From: Isoetes taiwanensis
Lineage: Eukaryota > Streptophyta > Lycopodiopsida > Isoetales > Isoetaceae
Length of the DNA stretch: 64,000 nucleotides
Direction: 5' to 3'
NCBI GenBank assembly: GCA_021234155.1
Contig: JAJEKV010000006.1
Span: forward strand, 23,499,568 to 23,563,567
The notes beneath the pieces are model-generated. The model searched no databases. It was not told the origin of the DNA and saw nothing but the letters and a program-made list of their open reading frames with translations. Positions within the stretch are counted from its first letter, which is position 1; every line of letters begins with the position of its first letter. Below, piece by piece: positions 1 through 11,783 of this stretch. Made by a program: the position numbers and the translations under genes.

Positions 1-1288
1 GTTTCAAACAAAACATGATACTTTTGAAAAGGGCGGAGGCCTTGTGGATGAGATGCTAGATTTGGTCTTTTCTCATCTTTAATATAAGAAAAAAATTCAA
101 GATTAGGTTCAAAAGTTGACATTAGGATGGACTATCAATACATATATAAGTCAGGTACAATTTTTGTTTGAACCTAATATTTCTGCCCTGAAAAAAAATA
201 TGGGCATGACACGTGCCCCATAAAAAAATTTAAAAAATAAATAAAAAATGAAAATTCCTGTGATGTCACCGTGCGCTCTCTCTGCTTGCAAGATTGCGGC
301 TGATTGCGGCTGATTGCTTGCAAGAGGACTGATTCAGTGATTCTGCTCTGGAGGTCCTGGAATATTTGCATTGAATGTGAGATCTACAGAGATCTAAGGA
401 GTGTAATTGCATTGAATGTGCTAACTCCTACATATATCAGCGACCCGTGATCGGCAAAGGCGCCCAATCCAGTTGCAGGGACCAATCCTTTGGCAAATTT
501 CATTTCGCTAAACTGATTCAAGGTAGGCTGTAAAATATTGAACAAAACCTAGCCTATGGCGGAAAGAATAATAATACGCTGAAGAAGCAAACCTCTGTTA
601 TCCCCTTCGCCTCTTCAAGCGATCGAGCAACTTCTTGGGCGATCCGTGCATCGAATTTAGGGCAAGCATGGCAAGGCCCAATCCGCCCCCTCGGCCGCTA
701 TGGATTTAGCCCCTTTCATTTTGTTGAACCGATTCAAACCTCGCTGAAGAATATTAAACAAAACCCGACCTAATCTGCGGGAACCGAGAGGGGCTAAAAG
801 CACTAATCCACGGGAATCATTATCAGGGGCGCGGCTACCATATCCAATACGATTTGCGAGGCATAGCCGAAGTCATGTTGTGGCTAGGGATGCAAATAGA
901 GCCGCTACAAGACCTTTGCTTGCCATATCGTGTTGGTGCGGGGAATGCATTTTGGGATTTTGTAAGAATAATGCAAGGAAAAGGATCTTGATTGATAATC
1001 GAGTGAAGAAGCGGATGATTCGGCTACCTTGAGGCTGGCATATAGAACTAGAGATTTGGTGTTGAGGCGGATAAGCGAGAACCGCAACATGGCAGACCAT
1101 AGCCATATGTTGCAGATGAGCTCTTCTTCTTTCCCGCTATATCAACACACACTGAAATCAATGCAGTGAAGGCCACGAGAAAATTCGGCAAGTAGGGTTC
1201 TTACAATTTGTAGCCTCCTCTTGCCTTATCGGACTCTTGTATGTAAAGGGAGAGTCATTTTTTTTTGCATATCATTACTAGAAGAACC
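1..1288. other. intergenic, no gene recognised
   Basis: AT-rich sequence with short open frames on both strands and none resembling a known protein. Around 205-250 there is an A/T-rich stretch, and TGATTGCGGC occurs twice in tandem near 296-315. I see nothing that supports a gene. Confidence 0.5.
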
Positions 1289-1455
1289 CGATAACTAGTT
1301 ATCGATGATCGAGGAGTGATGATAATTAAGTATCGATACTCCTCCACTCGCGATAACTAGTTATCGATCTTTGGAGAATACCGATAATTAATTATCGATC
1401 ATTGGAGGAGTGATGATAATTAATTATCGGTTCTCCTCGATCGATAATTATCGAT
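1289..1455. repeat. cluster of perfect palindromes built on ATCGAT/TAATTA
   Basis: Six exact palindromes lie within 167 bases: CGATAACTAGTTATCG at 1289-1304 and again at 1351-1366, AGTATCGATACT at 1329-1340, CGATAATTAATTATCG at 1382-1397, GATAATTAATTATC at 1415-1428 and ATCGATAATTATCGAT at 1440-1455. The spacers share GGAGGAGTGATGATAATTAA and TGGAGAAT, so the block looks like a diverged repeat of one unit. A GC-rich patch follows at about 1490-1640. Confidence 0.8.
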
Positions 1456-4430
1456 CTTGGAGAATGCCCGACAAATTTTAACGCAGATAAGTCCGATAAG
1501 GCGGTTATCGGGTCGCCGGTAAACTACGATGTCGCCCGATAAGCCACCGCCCTAACGGACACCGGCGGTTATCAAACGCGTCTGGCTTCGGCCCGGGCCT
1601 CGCGTCGACGCGGTCCAAGGCCTCGGCCTTACGTGCCAAATACGGCCTCCGGACCTCTGACCTACCGATCCGCGCATTTTTGGTTATCAGCCTTAGCTAG
1701 ACCGATAACCTTACCTTCTATGCCCATCTCAAACTGGGAACAAATTTGCCTTCCAATTGGTTTTCCCAGCGACATTCCGGCTAAAGAAGAACTCAAGCTG
1801 GGCCTGTGCTTGCCCAGGCTGCAGTTTCATCTTATATACCCAGCTCATTGTCAGATTTAAATGATATGCAGATTCGAAATGCTGGCTTTGGATTAGATTT
1901 GTTGCTTGGTTCGAAAAACTGGCATGATCAATTCAGGCAATTTTTCAGCTAAATTTGCTATCATTTTTTAATTCTGAGGAAGAACCCACATTTTTGAATT
2001 CTGGGGTCTGGATTTGCATAGCCTCGGTGTATGCGAATTCGCCCAAATCTGCCATGAGATACTTTGGCAAGGGAGATCGGCCTGGATTTATGAAGCCTGC
2101 GGATGAAATTTGTCAAATAGAGCTCCAGATTTCGCCCCGGTTAGAGCAAATAACCCAACGGATATGACAATTTGGGAAAAATCACGCACAGACATGGCTG
2201 GAAAATTCGGTATCCGCATAACAGCGAGATTTACAAATCTTCCAGCTAGTGTGGGAGAAACAGGCAGCGCCACAGGGCCACATTACACTTCGGAATCGGA
2301 AATCAACATGGGAGACCTGTTGGTTCGACAGATTGAAATCGTATAAGCCTGTCCATTTTTTTTACATCGGATTTTGTGAACCACTCTTAGACTGCCACCT
2401 CACGCCTCTTGGGATTTATCAATTTATCCAAATATTGTTGACCCATAACATATATGTATGTAGAATTAAATTATGGTTTCATCTTCCATTGGATGCACTT
2501 AACTTGATGTTTCCTAGATGTGAACATATTACGTCAATTACTTCAAGATTGCATTTTGCTTTGCGCACTTTGAATTGTCACAAATCCATTACTAAACAAG
2601 GTCTTGAAACTTAACAAGGTCTTGAAACTTATGGTAAATTTAACTTCACAGGGTTGGAATAAGAGAAATGTTCGCGGCGGCCTTGGCCGCTGCGATAAAT
2701 TTCTTGTATATATAAACAAGTTAATGCGGTGGTATGTTGTATTAATCATCACACATTGCACATTGCCTTCAATGAAGAGAATTTCATTTTGCCGTGGAAA
2801 CTGATCTTGAAAAAGCGGCCATGCGGCCACGTTCTTTTATGCTGATATGGTCAGATTTAATGCAAGAGCCAATACAGAATATCCAATGTTCAACATTCGA
2901 TGATTTTGCACTTTCTTGTATTCATGCATCCATGTCATAATATCATGATATACTACTATCCCAGTCTCCCATTTGTATCCATTTTGAAACCCATCATCAA
3001 CGTCAAACTCTAAAATAATGAGTCATTTTGCCGATCAACTTAGCTTTTAGCTTTAAATTATGAACATCTCTTCAGTTCTTCAGGCATGCTAAGCAGACAG
3101 AGGCAATTGGAATGGATGTTTGCTTTCAAATATAGATTTTATCTATAATCCAGGAACTAATTCATCAGTAACATCACTTGAAAATTTATATTTTTCATGT
3201 TTGGTCAAAATCATTATAGAGATCAAAATTTGCAACAGTAACACCCTGCCAATATATCTTATATTTTCCAATACATATGCTAAAAAGAAGTGTCCACCTT
3301 ACATTCAGACAAAATCTTGGTTTATGCTGCTTCGGACAAAATCTTGTGCTCAACCACCTTCATACAAGTCAGATGATAGTAAAGTTAAAGCCATATCCCA
3401 TTTATAAAATGTGTAATAGTTTACCAACCCAAATGGCCATTGTAGCATAGCTTGATGTCATCAATATGAGCAAGTTGCATTATCTTCTAATCTGCAACTT
3501 TGATAGGAGATTGTAAGACCTTATGAAGATGAGTTACAGCTAATGGCTTCGCCACAATCATCATACTTCACAATTCTTGCACATTTTGAAAATTTTATAT
3601 CTTAATATTGACAAAATAAACATGCTATACTCAAATATAATTACATTTCATGTCCCTTGGCTTGACAACAACATGCCTATCCATAAAGAATTCCCTGCAA
3701 AAGGAATTTTGCAACTCATAAAGGGAACAAAAACATACCTAATATAAATGTAGAATTTGATAGCTTACTTGACACTATGAGCAACCTGTACTGCAACTAA
3801 GTAATCATGTTCAGACCTTCTAATTTGATTTTTGAAGGCCGCATTCAAAGTCAGAAGTTCTTCAAGCATGGTATGCACAATTCTAGGTTCCTTCCTTGTT
3901 TAGGGAGTTGCGTTAACAATTTTGTTTGGTAATAAAGCATATGCTGAAGACGTTCCTTCCTTCTTGTTCCTCCAAATTAAATTTTTGCCTTCCTTCTTGT
4001 TCCTCCAAATTCCATTCTTGCACTCCTATGCTTGATGGACATAAGAAAAATTTGTTCTTCTGTAGAACAATACATCTCTCATTTGCTATTATCTCTTTCA
4101 TATGTTGATTGGAGTAGGAAGAAGGCGCAAACTGTTGGCAGATTTGTTGAAAATCTGTGCATATGCCATCAAGGAATTAGCTTAAAAGCAATGACTCGGA
4201 GCTAGCAAGATAACTAAATGCACAGCTGGACATAACATGAAGAATACAAATTTCCACCTGAAAAAGAAATACATTGTTTCCCACATCCACTGAATCTCAC
4301 ATGGCCAATCGTTTAAGTTCAGATAGTCCATGCTAATTTATAATCAAAGCAACCTAATAGCCTAAAGAATAAACTTAAAATACAGGAAATTTATGATAAG
4401 TTGTTTAGCATTTTTGTCCCCTTGGTACCT
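1456..4430. other. intergenic, no gene recognised
   Basis: A GC-rich stretch at about 1490-1640 with repeated CGATAA/TTATCGG words gives way to AT-rich DNA. The direct duplicate AACAAGGTCTTGAAACTTA occurs near 2596 and 2614, and CCTTCCTTCTTGTTCCTCCAAAT occurs twice near 3952 and 3987. Open frames here are short and unlike known proteins. Confidence 0.4.
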
Positions 4431-5376
4431 CAACAACGGAAACTTCCATAAGATGCAAAAGTCTTCTGCAGTCTTCATTGTAACAGTTTTGTAACCTGCA
4501 AAATAAAACACTATAGGCATGTAGTTTTATAGTACTAAAGCTATGGCTCATATCTTGACAGTTCTTTAAATATACTTCTCAATATCAACAACTTCCTCAA
4601 CCTAAATTGAATACTAAGGTACAGTAAATGCTATGCACATTTGAAATGTGTAGATACATGACCGCGTACCTCTTTGGCTTTTGTAAGTCCTTCAGTTGCT
4701 TCTTCTCGCCTTGTATCCCTAAAAACACACAACTCCAAATCTCAGAATTAAAGTTATAGCCAGACTATAGGACCACAACAAAAATGGCAAGAACTACGAT
4801 TAGCAATGTTCTCAAGTTTAGCTTTTTCAAGTCTGGAGCCTTCCCATCAAATACATAGCTATGATCATGCAAAATATGCCAGTGCAATTTCATTCAGCAA
4901 AGTGTTTCAAGCTTTTAAAAAAAAAAAATAGGACTTACATTGCTTTCATCCCAGACTCCAATAAACGGACGGTCCTATTGAGCATTCCATGCGGATGACT
5001 GGAAGAATGAATAAGCCAACAAGTGAATACAAAATGGCATCCGCAGAACTAATGATATGCTCTTATAATCGACACACGGTTATAGACAGACACTTAATTC
5101 CAAATATACCTCGACTAAATGCTTCAGATAATTATCGGCATGCAAGGCAAAAAAACCACGTCGGAACTGTGTCTATAAGAGGAGGAGTTGTATACCTGAT
5201 GGTGGAATGCCAGACTGTGCAATTTCTGAAGCGCTTGGATACGCATTGGACTTCTGCAGAACACATCTTGCACTAGTTCTAGAAGTTTGTTTTCTAACCA
5301 TAAACTTCACAGCCTCAATTGTCTCATATGGCAGTTGCTCCAATTCCAGTATGCAAGCATTTTGGGTGTTCAGCAT
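4430..5376 (-). CDS. possible small spliced gene, product unknown
   Basis: Three blocks on the minus strand look like exons. One, at about 5376-5186, encodes a stretch with LEQLPYETIEAVKFMV and ends at a G|GTATAC donor. A second, at about 5000-4938, starts after a TTCTTCCAG acceptor, encodes NRTVRLLESGMKAM and ends at GTAAGT. A third, at about 4720-4672, follows TTTTTAG, encodes DTRREEATEGLTKAKE and ends before GTACGC. A final block after TTTTGCAG near 4498 would add VTKLLQ and a stop. The second, third and last blocks join in frame. The join between the first and second does not keep frame with the splice sites I can see, so the 5' part may be wrong or the gene broken. I do not recognise the protein. 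The helical, charged C-terminus would suit a small coiled-coil protein, which is only inference. Confidence 0.3.
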
Positions 5377-5639
5377 GCAAGCATTTTGGGTCGAAATCCT
5401 CTCAAGTTTACCTTAGAACAATTCATATCTATAAGACCAACAGTCTGTGCCCCTCCTCTCTTCAATCCTTCTTACTTACTTGGCCAGAAGAGATCTCCTT
5501 GGCCGAATCTAGAGATTTCTTTTCCCAAGCATTTCTCCATCGCCCATGCATGCCATAGCTTCCCTCCGAAACTTTTCCTTGTCCGGCCAAAGAGAATCGT
5601 GGAAGAAGGGATGTTATTTCTGTGCATTTTTTGATTTTT

Positions 5640-6800
5640 CCTGGCCCTAGGATTCGAAATTAGAGAATCAGACGGCTCAGAAACATTTTAGCAGACGTGG
5701 CAGGACACGTGGCATAACTAGAATTGTAGCAAATTGTGCACCTAGGGTTAGGCAACGCTATTTCCCACCAAACCGGAAATTCCCAAATCAACAAGATAGA
5801 TAGATAGGACATTCTTAACTTAATGCTAGTTAAGGTTGATTTAAACAATGAAAAATAAAGTTAAAGGTTGATTTAAACAATGAAAAATTGTAAAATAGGG
5901 CAATGATCTGTTTTTAGGGCAGCGACCAAAGCATCGGCCTAGGCAGCGACCAGGCTAGAGATCACCTGGCCGGCTTGGCAGTGGTCATGGCCTGGAAAAA
6001 ACGGCAGACCCTCCTTATCTCTGATTTTTGCAGGCTTAAGCTTCAGGCAAATGGGGTTTTTTGGCAAGGAACAGACGATTCATGCTCGGATAAGGTCTGG
6101 TTCAGTTTTTTGACAAACAGGGAAGACTTAGCGATGGCAAAGCTGAAACTCCATTCAAGCAAGCACAGATTGGATTCGATTCTTAGTTTAGTTGTTAATT
6201 TTTTTCTTAATCTTTTTATCTCAACTTTTTACAGGAACCAAGCACAGATAATGCATAACATGGCAGATCCGGCCTCTTGATACAGATGCAGAATCGCACA
6301 AGAACAACAAGAACAATTTTCACTCTCGATTTTCTTTTTTAATTCCATTTGTATTTCTTATCACTTATATTTCTTATCAGCGTAATACAGCACTCACAGA
6401 TAAGGCTCCTGAAATTCATCAGAGATTTCGGCAGAACGTTCTCCCATAGAACATTAATTTTCCACACAATCACTCACAGATTAATTTTACTCACACAATC
6501 ATCATAATCACTTGACTGAAACAGAGGCATCGTGCATTAGCAATGAAACAGAGGCATCGTGCATTAGCAATGACGGACTTATATGTACCGAACACTCAAG
6601 GCAAATAGACAAGAGCATAGAATAGGCACAAAAATATAGTTTACGTCCATTGCTTTTGTACTAAACCATTAAAAGGGGTCTCTGATATTAACAAAATAGG
6701 CCCATTGTGCATTCCCTTAACTTTGGACGATAATATGCTCATTATCATGCCAAATATGCTCCAAATGACTTCAAAAATAAGATGTGGGCATCGCTTTCCG
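5640..6800. other. intergenic, no gene recognised
   Basis: AT-rich DNA. Short direct duplicates are visible: AAGGTTGATTTAAACAATGA near 5834 and 5863, and GAAACAGAGGCATCGTGCAT near 6518 and 6544. No coding signal is convincing. Confidence 0.4.
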
Positions 6801-6801
6801 T

Positions 6802-7011
6802 ATCACAGTACTGCAAATAAGATTGCCAGTTATGGCTACAAAAGATATAAGATATAAGAGTGCTCGAGGGCTAATACAATTTAAACATCACAAATTTTTT
6901 GTCAACATCACAGTACTGCAAATAAGATTGCCAGTTATGGCTACAAAAGATATAAGATATAAGAGTGCCCGAGGGCTAATACAATTTAAACATCACAAAT
7001 TTTTTGTCAAG
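6802..7011. repeat. 105-bp tandem duplication
   Basis: Two adjacent copies, 6802-6906 and 6907-7011, each begin ATCACAGTACTGCAAATAAG and end in CATCACAAATTTTTTGTCAA. They differ at very few positions, for example GCTCGAG versus GCCCGAG, so the duplication is young compared with the nearby transposon debris. The repeated peptide read across it is a by-product of the duplication. Confidence 0.9.
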
Positions 7012-7032
7012 AACTTGGTTCTGCCTCATCCT

Positions 7033-8304
7033 TTATAGGAGTTGGAGGCTCAGGTTGTTTTTAGTGATGAGCAAAGCGGCACCGAGATTGATAATGACAG
7101 TAGCTACAGATGCAATCTCGGGCGAGAAGGCAATTGCCAGGGGCACAACTACGAGCATTTTCATGCTCATCCAGGCGGCAATGTCCTAGCCTAGGGCAGT
7201 AATAGCAAGGTCACGTCGCACCAACACAAGAGTGAAGGTGTGGAAGCTAAACTTCTTGTGGCCTGCCATGGCTGCTAAGGCTCGGACTGCCCACCAGGAT
7301 GGCTCTGCCTCTGGAGGTAAATACTTAGCAATGAAAAGCACTTGACCTTCCTTAAAAACAGAGAGGAAGAAGCGAGTGATGGAGGAAATGGGAACCTCTT
7401 TGTCTAAATCCATCGCCAACTCCTCTTCTTTTGCTTCCGCTTTCTCTTCGCGGACATGGTCGTTATTTCTGTCAAATCCTCCCCTTCTTCATCAGGCTCC
7501 TTGGAGACATCCGCCTCATTAATATTGGGAACATGAGGTCCCATAGCAACAAAAGCTTCTTTTGGTGGCTCAGATGGGGCCCTTTGGAGCATGAGATGCC
7601 GTGGCCGAAGGAGAGTATCAAAAGGATCAAAGTCTTTCTGCTGATAACTCAATAGATGTGAAACTAGAGGTGGGAGCTCAGGAGCAGAAAAGTCAATCAG
7701 GTCATCCATGCAATACTCCGCTAGCTCATAGAGGACATCCATTTTTGTTTTTCGCTAGATATAATGTCGTCAAGCAAGAGACACTCCTGCCCGGTGACTA
7801 TGGATGACCGGTGACTTATCTAGCCCCATAAGCTTGTGTACCTAACCGCACATAATCATCCCTGCTCACTCTGTCATCATCCTCCAGCGAAGCAGGAATA
7901 GATGTTTTTCCCTTTTCTTCCTCTATGTCCTCATCTTTGATGTACCGGTCCATCAAGATGGCCAATGCAAAACAAACCTAAAATTAGGTTTGACCCTCCC
8001 ATGGTAGGGTAGGCAGTTGCTTACCCCTGCGAGTGATACCATGGACGACATCAGATGCGTGACGGTCGCCTCCCAACATCTGAAGCAATAGACTCTGGGG
8101 AATATACAATTGAGCAGGTTCACCAAGTTGGGCATAATGGGGAACCATTTCTTGGATGTAAAAGTCTAGCCAAGTAGCATAGAATCTGCATATTCGCGAT
8201 GAGGTCTACCTTTTGGAGGAGATTGGGTGAAGAACCTCGAAAGGGATGTGGGGATCCCAGTGCTCTCCATTGGCATACCATTGAAGGGACTCAGAGTAGT
8301 CCAT
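7033..8304 (-). pseudogene. unknown retroelement-associated gene, copy 1 (broken)
   Basis: A minus-strand gene of about 415 codons, read from the ATG at 8304. It is homologous along its length to a gene inside the chromovirus at 21677-23067. Shared blocks in order: an N-terminal WY..GE.WDP..PF, LDFY..EM, MLGGD.HA.D, LAILMD.Y..DE, an acidic stretch, YCMDD.IDF, MGPHVPNIN, a lysine/arginine-rich patch (KRKRKQKKR here) that could be a nuclear signal, GQVLFIA..L.PEAE.SWWA.R, and a hydrophobic C-terminus with W.MK.L...PLA.A..PE.ASVA. The frame has stops after PISSKR and in the GQT.F.V region, one frameshift near 7410, and a stop after ALG. I know no family with this set of motifs. No LTR or gag lies beside this copy, so it is either a fragment of a related element or a host copy from which the element took the gene. 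Confidence 0.6.
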
Positions 8305-8704
8305 GAGACAAGGTGGCAGAGCAAGAGGAGAGGAAATCGCAGAGAGGAATAACAAAACTGAAGCCCTAAAATGAAACTCCACTTAAATAGACTGACTTCA
8401 GCATTTATTAGCTCAAAAGGAAGTTGGAAATAAGGGACAAAGGCTCAAGAACTTTTGCTGATCAAAAACTGTTGTTGATTCTCTTCACCAGTGTCAAATG
8501 GCGCAATAGCGCTATTTAATGGCTGGGAGGTCAAAACTTTGAAATAGTTTTAGGCCTTCACTGGTTCGAAATGGCATTGTAGCACCATTTGATCAGATAG
8601 ACCTCGACTTGAGGAAGACTTTTCCCCAGGAAAAGTCAAAAGCCTAGGTCAAATGGATAGACTTCCAGTCTATGGTCAAAGTCAAGGGCCTATAGCGAAT
8701 CTAT

Positions 8705-10590
8705 GGCAGGTCAACGAGCTCCCTAGAAAACAATCATAAATAAAGAATCATGTCTTCTATCATCAGTATATAGAAATGTTCGTCCTTGATAATTTCTTGT
8801 GTCTCAGGATGCCTTCTATATGTGAGATGCATAAGAATAGTGATCTGCTCATTATGGCAATGCTTAAGCTGAACTTCATTCTGCTCTGAAATAGTAATTC
8901 TCTGCAAACTCAATCATTGATACAATGGTGTCATCAGCAAACCTATTTAGTAGTTGGCTAAATATGGCTTGCTGCCATTTATATCTAAAATTATGAGTCA
9001 CAAACTCCTTTGCGTTGAATCTAAATGTTTCCATCAAAACGTTGGATGAAGTCTGCAAATATTGATGCTCAATTCCTTTTTTGGGTTTACCATTTTATCC
9101 TTACCAATTTCAATATAATGTATGTTCTTACAAATGACTTTCACCTTTCTATTTTGTCCACACCGCATTTGATGCAAGTTCCTAATATGCATGCTTCATT
9201 GTGCCACTCTTCACCTTCAGGCTTTGGGCAAATCATGCTCCTCCACATATCACTGTTAGACTGCCAAACATGTCTTCTTGCATTGCAGCCTACCTGTCTT
9301 ACATTGTGGTCATATATCTTGCACTCACAGGTGCAGATTGCAGCGTGCACCATGGACTTTGTTTTATGTTCTCCATGCCTTCCCTCATCATTGGTATCCT
9401 CTCGTGATAGACGCAACAACAAGTATTGAATTTAGAGAGCTTTATAACAAAGTAGGGCTTTAGCTTCTCGTTGTCTTGCCTGAAACTAGTGAAGAATTAT
9501 GTCTGCAAAATAAGACTAAAAAGCTACTTAGTAAATGCTAATGCTAATACCACTAGTGGAACAAATGCTAATAAATAGCAACTTAGAACTAATTTTAGAT
9601 TCCGTTAACATTACAGTACAACCCTTAGCAAGCCAATCCACTAATGAATGCTAGAATGTTGGGCTGAAAGCATTGCTAATCTATAGTGTTAGGTTGGCTT
9701 TACTAACTACAGATTTAGTGTAGTGCTAACATTGACAACATTACTAATAGTGGCAACAACATTAACAAATTTTGTAACATTAGCACTATCATTAATAAAA
9801 TCACTAACAATGACATTATAAATGTACTAAACCTTAGCATTCCTTACCACAAAAAATGCTCTATTATCAACCGTCAATAGAATTAAAACATGTAGCACAA
9901 CAAGCACTTGCAGATTAATTCAATGCAGACACAATTCATATTAGAATCAGTACCTCAAAACTTATAAAAAATACTAGTAGCTAGTAAATATGAAAAATAC
10001 TAGTAAACAATAAACTTTTTCTCAAAAAGTATACCGGGTCCATATCAAGATAATGTGTTGGATGCTTAGAATGTTTTCCTCTACCAGATCTGAGGTCCTT
10101 GAAGTTAGGAGAAACTCTGGTGTAGTTAGTCCAATAATCCACAACTCTGGTGTAGTTAATCACTTCTTGGCTCAGAAAAATCCTTTCTCTTCTTCCTTCC
10201 TCTAAGAGCCCATAATGCATTTTTATTACTAATTGCAACATGGTGCTTCTTAGCTGTTGAACAATTCGTTGGATGAAATTCTTATTGATAGCTAATCTTT
10301 TGTTGCCATGCCTAACCTTCCCAAGTGCCACGACTAATGCTGCTTTTTTTGTTGCTAGTTTGTCGTTGGACTCCACTCCTTTCGATGTTGTATGGTTTTT
10401 TGGATGCTACCTATAATTTCACTATGAATAATATTTTCCTTATCAGACACTCCAGCCTGCATAACTTTGTTATTCGTCAGCAAATGCCATACTTCTTTCT
10501 TGTGGTCTGTAGACATTGATTTTGTCAAATCCAGAAAGTTTTTGTGATTATGGAGGCTGCCACTGCAATTGATTTTTTGAGTGCTCAATA
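8705..10590 (-). pseudogene. transposase-like gene, decayed
   Basis: Successive minus-strand segments read like one long transposon protein. 10588-10355 includes LSTDHKKEVWHLLT-like sequence. 10376-9981 includes VDYWTNYTRVSPN.KDLR. 9422-9141 includes W.SMICPK....EWHNEACI.GTC.KCGVDKI with paired cysteines. 9058-8705 includes FAENYYF, then after one frameshift QNEVQLKH.HNEQITILMH, then DDRRHDSLFM. The order FAENY, QNE..., Q.TI..H, DDR.HD is one I associate with a transposon-derived family common in seedless plants and some animals, where acidic residues in these blocks suggest a DDE-type nuclease; that assignment is from memory. Several frameshifts and stops show it is not functional. Terminal inverted repeats were not found. 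Confidence 0.45.
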
Positions 10591-11783
10591 TTCCAATCTA
10601 AATTTCCATCTGACAATTTCTCCATCTTGCTTGCTCTTTGTCGTTGCTTCTGCAAATGCCATTTCCACCTCTTGTCTTCGTCATTATCATCGGATCACAA
10701 AAAATGGATAGAAAGAACGAAATGAGATCTCTTACCCTTGGGAAAGGGGGAATCAACCACCCCCTGATATTTTCGCAAATTTTGAATTTCCCTCTTTTCG
10801 TAATACTAAAAAATAGTGCTAGTTTAGGTGGACAAATGGACACTAAAAATGAGACACCATAAGATGCGAGGACCCGTATATCCTTTGCATCTGCCTTCCA
10901 CATGATACCCTTGTCCGGAGGCCACTCTTGATGCCTAGATCTCATCTTACAGAACATTAGAGATCAATCAAGAACGTTCCTTCTTATCAAAATGCAGCCT
11001 TTCACAAAGCCCTTCCAGTCAGGGACCTCGTGCACAAGATAAAGCCTTATAGAGCATCTTCATCATCATTTGTATGCCCAACCATCATGAACCTCAATTG
11101 CACCTCATCTGATACACTTCGCCATATATGATAAGAAAAGTATGAGAGCATATATCTGTTCTTGTTCTGGCCAGAGCACTTATCAAGTTAAAGATAAATC
11201 CTCCTCGATAGCTGTTTCGGTTGTGAGATCTCCTTAGGAGGCGCATTATATAGGTTGATTGTGGTATGTGGTACTCGTGGTCTTCAAAGCCTTAAAGTTT
11301 AGAAATAAAGAACTCCATGCACATGTCGATCCAGTTGTATCACATAGATGGCCCCAGTAACCTGTAGCTGAATCTTCTAATTTCTTCAATACATTTGAGA
11401 GATTCAATGTCATCCTGCCAAAGCTCAACAAAAAAAATGGCTATTGAACCATGACGATGTATCAAATCTCTGTGATGCTAAGGGATCGAATGATTATCCT
11501 TCCTAATATGCATGAAAGAAGCCCTAGACACATGCTTACCAGTGAGCTCTTCCACAGCTATATTAACTTCGTGATGTATATCCTTCTTGGTCTTCTTCAA
11601 TCTACGTGGCATAGTCTCAAGGAAGGAAATGTATAATCGAAATGTTAAGAGGATCACTATGGCAATCATTCCAAGCTTAAACAAAGAGATACAGATACCT
11701 AACTAAGTTCAAGTGAAGCTACATCTAAAAAATAAAAGAAAATTTACCATTTCGGGAACTTTTTATGGCGCCATCGAGAAAGT
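10591..11783. other. intergenic flank of the 15-kb element
   Basis: No clear gene. A minus-strand open frame of 119 codons (10957-10598) has no recognisable motifs and could be chance or a fragment of the transposase-like gene. The last five bases, AAAGT at 11779-11783, are the left half of the target-site duplication of the adjacent element. Confidence 0.4.

Noticed and set aside
9025..9429. 134-codon plus-strand frame
   Set aside because: It is antisense to the transposase-like gene, whose cysteine and FAENY motifs are on the minus strand.
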